This document shows, piece by piece, positions 56,784 to 64,000 of a stretch of DNA of 64,000 bases. The position numbers and the translations under genes are program-made. The notes under the pieces were generated by a model. The model made no database searches and was not told the origin of the DNA. It saw nothing but the letters and a program-made list of their open reading frames with translations. The DNA comes from Strix aluco (Eukaryota > Chordata > Aves > Strigiformes > Strigidae). The stretch covers positions 13,370,325 through 13,434,324 of the forward strand of contig NC_133971.1 in the NCBI RefSeq assembly GCF_031877795.1. The letters are read 5' to 3'. The first letter of the stretch is position 1. Every line of letters starts with the position of its first letter.

Positions 56784-59350
56784 ATTAAGTATTTTAGAGG
56801 GAAGTTTCTGCTGGTACATACTTATTAAAGGAATATTTTTAGTTGATCTGGTCTTACTCATGTAGCTTCTTTGATTTGAAATGTGGATGCCAGTGAAAAT
56901 ATACATGTATTGTTTATAATATCTTTGAAAAGCTAAGTTTCTCCTTCGGGAGGAATTAGAATTCTTACAGTGTTACTATGTTTCAGCTGATATTAGTTTG
57001 ATTTCTTGAGTTCTGTAATCCTGAAATTGCATAGCTCTATTCTGTATCAGTTACAGAATATGTAAAGGATTGTGTACAGTTAGCTAAGAAACATGCCTTT
57101 GGAAATTAATAGTTAAGGATGGCAGCCTTACTAGCTGACTTACCACATGTTTAAGTCCATATGCAGCACATTGTTACATTGTATGTGAATTAATGGTTCC
57201 CTTACAAAAAGGTGGGTTTTTTTAAGGAAAAAAAAGCAAAGCAAACCAACCAACCACCAGACACACATTTCCTCCCCACCTCAAGTCATATTTTCTTACA
57301 AATGCTGTATTTTCTGATTTTGCTTTGTAAATACTGTGCAGATCTGTGAGGTAGTTAAGTACTGTCTGTTCATATTAGGTGTTTTACAGTTCCCCTCTTC
57401 CTAAAAAGCCACCACTGGAGAACTAATCTGTAAAATGTCTGCCTCTGCAGAGGGTAGCTCACTTTTAAACTGGTAGTGTAGCACAGTAATGAAGTTCCTG
57501 CTTGCTCCAACAGGATTGTGTGCATCATCCATTAAATGTGTCCACCTTCCACTGGAAGTCCATTGCCTTCTTTGTTAATAAGTTTGCATGCTGAGCTGCC
57601 ATGACAGATTGTTTGGTTTTGCACTTTATAAATGAGATTGAGTGGAGGTTTTGAGAACAGTGTAGTTCATGATAGTTGTATTGTTTTAAATGTAATTTCA
57701 TTTGAGTCAGCCTTTATTTGAAAATGTTGTGACTTGTAATTGCTCAGAAAAGTGATGATATGGTGCTAAGACCGTGTAAAGCATATATGTGTAAGCTTCC
57801 ATTAGTGACCACAGTTATTTCACAACAGTGTTTCTGGGTAAGATAGAATTTTTCATTGGATTTTGAAAGAAGGTGGTAGCAGAAAACAACTGCTGGTGGA
57901 TGAAACAGCATTCCAAGCTCAAAATAGCCGTGACTTAGATAAATCCACTGAAGTCAATAGGTTTACCCAGGTGTGAGGGATGAAATTTTGTTTACAAACA
58001 CTGACAGCAGTAATGAATACTGGTCTTCATATTTCAGAATTAGAACTAAGAGAAGAAAAAAGCCCTTCAGTTGGAAACTAGAAACATTGGAAGAATACCC
58101 GAGACATCAGTGAGATGTAGGTTCTGCCTACATATTAGTCACCTGCTAGGTTTTTTTAATGGCAATTTCACGTAATTACATCTGCACTAACTTTACATTA
58201 GCTGGCTAACAGCAGCAATCTACGCACAACTTGGATTCTGAAATGAGCTACCTGAGTGTTGTAGTCTTCAGCATGCTTTGCTAAGTGTTCTCTGGCCCAG
58301 TTACATCCAAGTCAATACCCGAAATTACTTTGAATCTCTGCGAATCTGTTTGTTACATGGTAGCTTCTCTGTGTTGCCCTTAGCTTGTACTGGTATTTTG
58401 TAATAGTAGATGTAGGGATTTCTGTGATTTTCTTTTGGTCTAAGAAAGAGAGTAAGTAAAGGCTGCTTTGTATAATACAAATTATTGTATACTTCATACC
58501 TGTCCGTATTACTGTGTTATTTTTTTCATTCACGTGTATGACCGTTGCAAGCAGTAATGCCATAGTGATGTGTTTATCTTCTACTTTTAGGTCTGAAGCA
58601 TCTCTGCATCCCTGTCTTTTTGTTAGTTTGTAATGAAACAGGTTAGAGTTCATGTATTTTCATTTTGCTAACCACTCACTTAAGGGGACAAAAAAACCCA
58701 GACAAAAGTAATACTGAATTTTGTAAATGTTAGTGTGAAATTGGTGTTATAATGGTAAAACAAATAATCTTAAAGATGTGAATTCTGAACAATGACTTGC
58801 AAACCGGGGCATATTATGGGTCCCGCCTGCCACTTTGTGGTACTTTCAGTTTTATAGCAATCAATGATTGCCTTCGGTGTTACCATAATCTTAAAAGTAA
58901 GAAAATTTGCGACACAAATGCTGAGATCTGTAAGTGGCTAAAATAACGTAAATCGGTAGGTGCTTAGTTCAGAGAGATGTAGTTTTCTCACCAGAGATTG
59001 GAGTGTGGACAGTTGAAATTTGTAGATATCGTTATTACCTAACAAGAATCTAAAACTTAATTTTGTTTGCTAATATGTAAACAGAAAAAAAGTTTTCAGC
59101 CTGTACCTTAGGTTTATTTTTATATGTTGAGAAGTGAAATTAAAATAATACTGAAAACTAAAAGCACTGTATAAAGGGGATTTTCTTTTTTCATGTAAGA
59201 AATGCACTTTCAATTGTGTTTTATTTTAAACTTTTAAAAAATGTCTTTGCAGGTAGTGTATTTTTATTTCAAATTCAAGAATGCTTCATTTGTTGGTAAA
59301 TCCTATTGCAGGATCTGAGCACGTTAGTATGGGGCGTTTCTTCTGTATTC

Positions 59351-59371
59351 AATAAAAAACAGCTTAATAAA
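59351..59371 (+). promoter_or_regulatory. SREK1: Paired distal poly(A) signals of SREK1
   Basis: Two AATAAA hexamers begin 15 bases apart (59351 and 59366), followed by CTTGTCTGAC. Clustered hexamers are common at strong terminal sites. Confidence 0.5.
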
Positions 59372-59390
59372 CTTGTCTGACAATAGATAG

Positions 59391-62300
59391 GGACAACTAT
59401 CCCCTTAGTTTGAGGAGACACAGCTCTAACACATCAATTCTGAATTGTTTAAATGCTACAGTTGAGGAAGCTATCTACAAACTTCAGTTTTCACAATGTT
59501 TTCTGAACCCATGAACTCTTACTATTCAAGTGGGCAAAAAAAATTTTTTAAAAAAATTGTCATGACAGTTTTATTATTTTTGAGCTTGATACAGGAGAAC
59601 ATGGACAACAGAAATGAGGTTTTAGCAGTTTATATATTCTGGAAAGTTTCAGCTTAAACTTTTTTTTAATTCATCACATGTTTTATGTTAATCTCATGCC
59701 AAATTTGACACAGACTAGAGATTTTTGGTGTACAAAGTATGTTCCCTACTAATCTTGTTAATGAAATTACTCTCCCATAAAAGGCTACATGTGTCTGTTT
59801 TGAACTGAAAGACCTATCAGCAATGGTAAAAGAATCATTTCATCCTCCTTTCACTCAATCCTTGATGTTCTTAATGAGGCTGCCAGTTAAGTAGCTTTCT
59901 TAAAAGCAGCAAGTTGTTGGTCTACTCAATAAAACCTTTCTTAGTGTAAAGATTTTAAAACTACTGCTGCACTGATGAGTAAATCATGGGCCACTTTGAA
60001 ATTGCTACTTCATAAATACATAATTTTCATAATAAAGGAATGTGTAATCTTCTCTGGAAACAGCAAAGTAATTTGACATCTACAGTTCCTGTCATTTATC
60101 AGGAGGTCTTCTCTGGTATTTTTCCCACTGAAACAGGAGCTGTGAGACTAATTCATTATACCCAGCACCTATCACAGTCTGGGTTCAGATACACCTGGGG
60201 AACTTAAGCACTACAGCAGCAAAAATATTATTTCCCTTCTCTGAGTTTGATATTTCTGGTAATAAAGTAGGTCTTCTATGTTTAATAAGCATATAACCTG
60301 TTCCATGTTGGTAGAGTATATTTTTGCATTAATGAAGCAACTATAAAATGGTATGAGTAAACAAATGTCAAATGCTATTATGTTGTTGTTGTTTTTGTAA
60401 ATAAACAGTGTCCCAAAGTTTTTAATGGTGTCATAAACTCACTTCCACTAAATTTGGATGAGATGACAGCAAATGGCTGTGAAGCATTTCTATCTCTTTT
60501 TTTTTTCCTTTTTTTTTTTTTTTTTTGGCTACATCTGCCCCAGAGCATCAGGTGCTTTGTAACTAAGTCTCTTGGACTGGTACTGATGAGAATATTACAG
60601 GAAAGGTGGTGAGGGGTTAAGTAATTGAATGTATCATCACTGTTCTGAATCCCCTGGCTGAGCACGGGATTTTCTCCAGAGAAAACTACCATAGTTCCAG
60701 TAGGGAGAGCTTGTCATTTTCAAACAGTAAGTTAATAAACGTGGCTGTAGAGAATTGTATGTCAAAATTCCTTTTTTTAAAGTAGGATCAGGAAATTCGT
60801 GCAGAGCTTCTGACATTAAAAGTACATGTTTATTGTTTATTGTCATGGATAATTTAATATTAGAATTTGCTGTTTTCAATGTTTAAGCTTCTCTGTTGCT
60901 TAGTTTAATGTGTAAGTAAATAAACAGCAGTGATTAAGGAGCAGAAGTTTGAGATATGCTTCTCAAGAGACTTTAACATGTTCAGTAGGGATCTTGTGAT
61001 TTGTGAGAGCAGCCATGTCTGTAATGAGACTTGTGACTAGTTTAACTCCTACTGATTAGATGATTTAGTCAACACATCTGTGGTCTGGATAACTGCGTTT
61101 CACCGTGCTGTTCCTCTGAATGTGAAAGCAGGGCAAAACAGGTCTGAAAAATATATTGAGATGTCAGCAGTGGTTCAAAATCTTACATTACGTATTTATA
61201 CTATATACTACCTAATTTCCTTAAGTAATTGCTCACTAAAAAATTCTTTTTAGAGGACATGATTGAAACTTGGCTTAAAAAGTGACAGTCTTTTAAAATC
61301 AAACTTTCAAGCTTTTTTGTGTACACAGCTTGTTTTTCCTACTTGTTTTAAGGAAACAGGCAGACAAGAGTGTTAGTACTAGTCTTTTGTTAAGTGTGCT
61401 GCTTCAGTATCAGACCTGCGGAAGACTGTGCTTTTGTTTTTCTCTCTACAATTCTTACACTTCTTCTTAAAGATAGAGCCTAAAGAAAACCTTTAATTTT
61501 TATTGAAGCAGTATTTTAAAGGGTTGTTTCAGATTACTGGATTTAGAAGGTCAAAACAAATGCATTGTTCCACTTGAAATGTGAAGATTAGGCAAATGTA
61601 TTATCTGCTTTGTGTCTTAGTGTGGTGAGGTAACATTCAACAATTCCTCCTCTGTTCAATTTTAAGGGGATACTCTTCTTATTTTACTAAGACTTGTTTA
61701 ATAAGTCTTCTGAGCTATTAAATACTTGTCTATCTACTAGCTTGGTGTTTTCCTCTCAAGTATACATCCTCATTTTTATGTATCCCAGTCATCCTGCCTG
61801 GTCTTGTCAAAACTAGGTATCTCGTAAGGACTAGACTTGTCTGAACCATGCTGTAAATCATAGTAGCCTGTGTTACAGATCAGCCTCAAGCAAAACAATC
61901 AGTATTTCTGAATGAACCATAATACAGAATAAATAGAAAGATGTTATGAGATGGTATATATTAACCAGGAACAAACATGCAGTGCTTTTTGGTTTGTTTT
62001 GGTGTGCCCAGTTAAATTCTTCTCTAGCCAGAGGAGATTTTGGGTCAATATGTAATTAAAGAGTTTATTGGGATGCAGAGAAGAAGGGCTGGCTTCTACA
62101 AACAGTGTTGACTGGATATTTATCATGTTAATTTTAAGGTGTTACTTGTTCTGTGCAAGTTCCATTTGTATCAGCAAGGACATCCTTTGATCTGTTAAAG
62201 ATCGTTAGAGCTGTGATATGTTTATTCTGTTGCTTAATCTCCAAAGGGGATGGAAAGATGACAGCTGTGCATTTGTGGTGTGAGCCTGTGAGAGTGCCAT

Positions 62301-64000
62301 TTCTCAAATAATGTGGGACACACAGTCACTGAAATACGCTGTTCTTCAGTCTTCTAATTTTATAACAGGACTTCCAATACTTGCTTGTTCAACCCAAGTG
62401 TGTCAATGCTGAATTTATTAGTTTAAAGTATACTTCAGAATCTTTTGATGGAGGAAAGTGTTAGACCTGGGTCATTGCATTGCACTGAATGCATTACAAA
62501 TGGGCATTTACTGTGCTTTTATGGCTAGATGAAAGATCGTAGCCAAGTATTTCGTAAATGAATTCATTCTGATAAATCAGATTCCCTTTGATCATTTTTA
62601 CCTGGGGTAATTTGTAGTTGTAAGGACTGTAGTAATTCAGCAGATGATTATAAAACATAAAAATCCTACTTCTTTTATTTAAAAACTTTATTTTCTTCTA
62701 TCAGATATGTAACTCTATTTCAATAGAAGCTCATAACTGTAATTGGAAAGACTAGTATAACTCTTTTGAAGTGTTCATGTTTCATGGCTTCTATGTCATC
62801 CTCTGCCTATAAGATAAGAAATTTTTGCCTTTTATGCTCTTTACATATAGAGAGGGATGGACAGAGATCTATAAAGAGCATAAAGGCAAAAATAATTATT
62901 TTAGAGGCGATATCAGCCTTCCAGATCATAGTTCTCAAGAGCTTTATAAAAGCAGTCAAGCATCATTCCTGTCCCGTCTCTCCCAAGTTTAGAAGAGCAT
63001 AAAGGGTGAGTAACTGTCCAAGCCTGCTGGTTCCACTGTTGATTCATTTTCTGACTTACAGACACACATGGGAGATGTAAAATGCTTAACATCAGTGATC
63101 AAACATCTCTGGCTGTGATAATACAGTTATTTATACCATGTAAACTGTTGCTGCTCCTTGGTGCTTAGCTAATTGGAAGCTGTGAAAACATTTGGGGGGA
63201 GGAAGGATTTTGGGTTTGGGGGTGCGGGTTGAGAACTGTGTATGATTCAGTCTCCCTATTCCTTTTTTGGTATTATGAAGGTGTGAAATTGGGTGCTGTG
63301 AACTATGAATTGAGGTAACCTTGAGATGGAGTGGAAGACCAGATGTGTAAATCATGAAGGATTAATGGCTGTATGGGTTGAAGAGGACTGCATGTGTGGA
63401 AGTGGGTTGGTTGCAATGTGAGATATAGGAATGAAAGTAGTTTGCAATGAGGCCCTGCTGTTAGATGGGTACTTAGGCAGGATGTTGATTTGGGGCTTAT
63501 AGAGAAACTTGGCTTTACCACAGTGATTTGATAACCTTTAACACCAGCTTTTGAGAAAGTTCATGGTGTTCTTCCTTTTGGATCACTGCATTACTGTTGA
63601 CAATATACCCTTTCCAGCACAGTACTTTGAATCAATAGATGGAAACTTTACTTTTTAAATACGGTTTTGTGTATCACTTATCAAGACTTTGTAAACTGCA
63701 CTCTGGGATTTGCTGTAGCAATAGCTTGTTTTGAAAATGTTGCCTGGCATTGCTGAGAACACAGGCTAGTTATATGTCCTGAGGGAAATCTCCAAGAAAG
63801 GTCCAAGTGCCTTAAGGCTTGTTGAGGGAATTGCAATGGAGAAACAGAAATGTTAAAGACAGAATCTGTCCTGGAATTTCAGAAAGTACAAGTGTGATAG
63901 CTGGTGTAGGAAGAGCACCTTTAAGAAGTTAACACTGTGCTGCACTGCAGTACAAAATTCAGTACTGGAGCAACCCCTCTTGAGCTATTGCAGTAATGTT
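59391..64000. other. Intergenic DNA downstream of SREK1
   Basis: AT-rich, CpG-poor sequence. It contains T-rich low-complexity runs at 60498-60528 and the hairpin at 62821-62893. A G-rich stretch lies near 63190-63230. No exon of the next expected gene (MAST4 in mammals) or CR1 copy is recognised. Confidence 0.55.
62821..62893. repeat. 73-nt inverted repeat (hairpin)
   Basis: The 5' arm 62822-62843 and 3' arm 62872-62892 (TAAAGAGCATAAAGGCAAAA plus A) are complementary over 21 bp with a single bulged T. One more A-T pair closes the outside. The loop is 28 bases. It resembles a miRNA precursor or a small palindromic repeat. No evidence of transcription is available. Confidence 0.75.

Larger units (their letters stand above)
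54690..59390 (+). other. SREK1: SREK1 3' UTR (inferred extent)
   Basis: Untranslated sequence after the SREK1 stop. AATAAA hexamers occur at 55570, 56778, 59351 and 59366. The segment 58190-58970 keeps about a dozen CpGs, while the DNA after 59.4 kb has almost none. I take this as a sign of constraint reaching to the paired signals near 59.36 kb. The exact end needs transcript data. Confidence 0.5.

Noticed and set aside
1..64000. tRNA, snRNA, rRNA, CRISPR or bacterial-type operon
   Set aside because: No cloverleaf with internal promoter boxes, no snRNA core sequence and no regularly spaced repeats were found; the window is clearly vertebrate.

Overview
The window is vertebrate nuclear DNA, almost certainly from a bird. 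The protein-coding exons match vertebrate ERBIN and SREK1. The interspersed repeats are mostly CR1 LINE fragments, several ending in the avian-type ATTCTRTG octamer tail. The background is AT-rich and CpG-poor, with one sharp CpG island. In mammals ERBIN and SREK1 are neighbours in the same orientation (human 5q12), and that order is kept here, both genes on the plus strand. Assignment to the avian Z chromosome is inferred from synteny only.

Layout. 1-9.2 kb: the last four coding exons of ERBIN (end of the linker plus the whole C-terminal PDZ domain) and a 3' UTR with several poly(A) signals. 9.2-24.2 kb: intergenic DNA with a strong 72-nt hairpin at 9354-9425, a GC-rich reverse-strand CR1 5' fragment (ORF1, about 12.4-13.6 kb), a reverse-strand CR1 reverse-transcriptase/3' fragment (19.46-20.99 kb) and a forward CR1 3' end (22.2-22.65 kb). 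24.2-25.3 kb: CpG-island promoter and first exon of SREK1. 24.7-54.7 kb: the complete SREK1 coding sequence in 12 exons, 679 codons, reading frame closed at every junction. 54.7 to about 59.4 kb: a long SREK1 3' UTR. 59.4-64 kb: intergenic DNA with a second long hairpin at 62821-62893 and no recognisable gene.

ERBIN is a basolateral LAP-family scaffold whose PDZ domain binds ErbB2 and p0071-class catenins. SREK1 (SRrp86/SFRS12) is a nuclear splicing regulator with two RRM domains and an RS/glutamate-lysine-rich tail. They are neighbours, with no evidence of joint function.

The most interesting observation is an unlabelled cassette in SREK1 intron 2 (37523-37646). It keeps eight CpGs in about 90 bases of otherwise CpG-poor intron, follows a 120-nt stretch without any AG dinucleotide, and has usable splice sites. 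If spliced in, it brings an in-frame stop, so it looks like an autoregulatory poison exon. It may also switch translation to the short form starting at Met117. Other points of note are the two miRNA-precursor-like hairpins, an expanded mixed-charge exon 9, and a CR1 ORF1 fragment lacking its 3' half. I found no convincing RNA gene, CRISPR array or novel multi-gene system.
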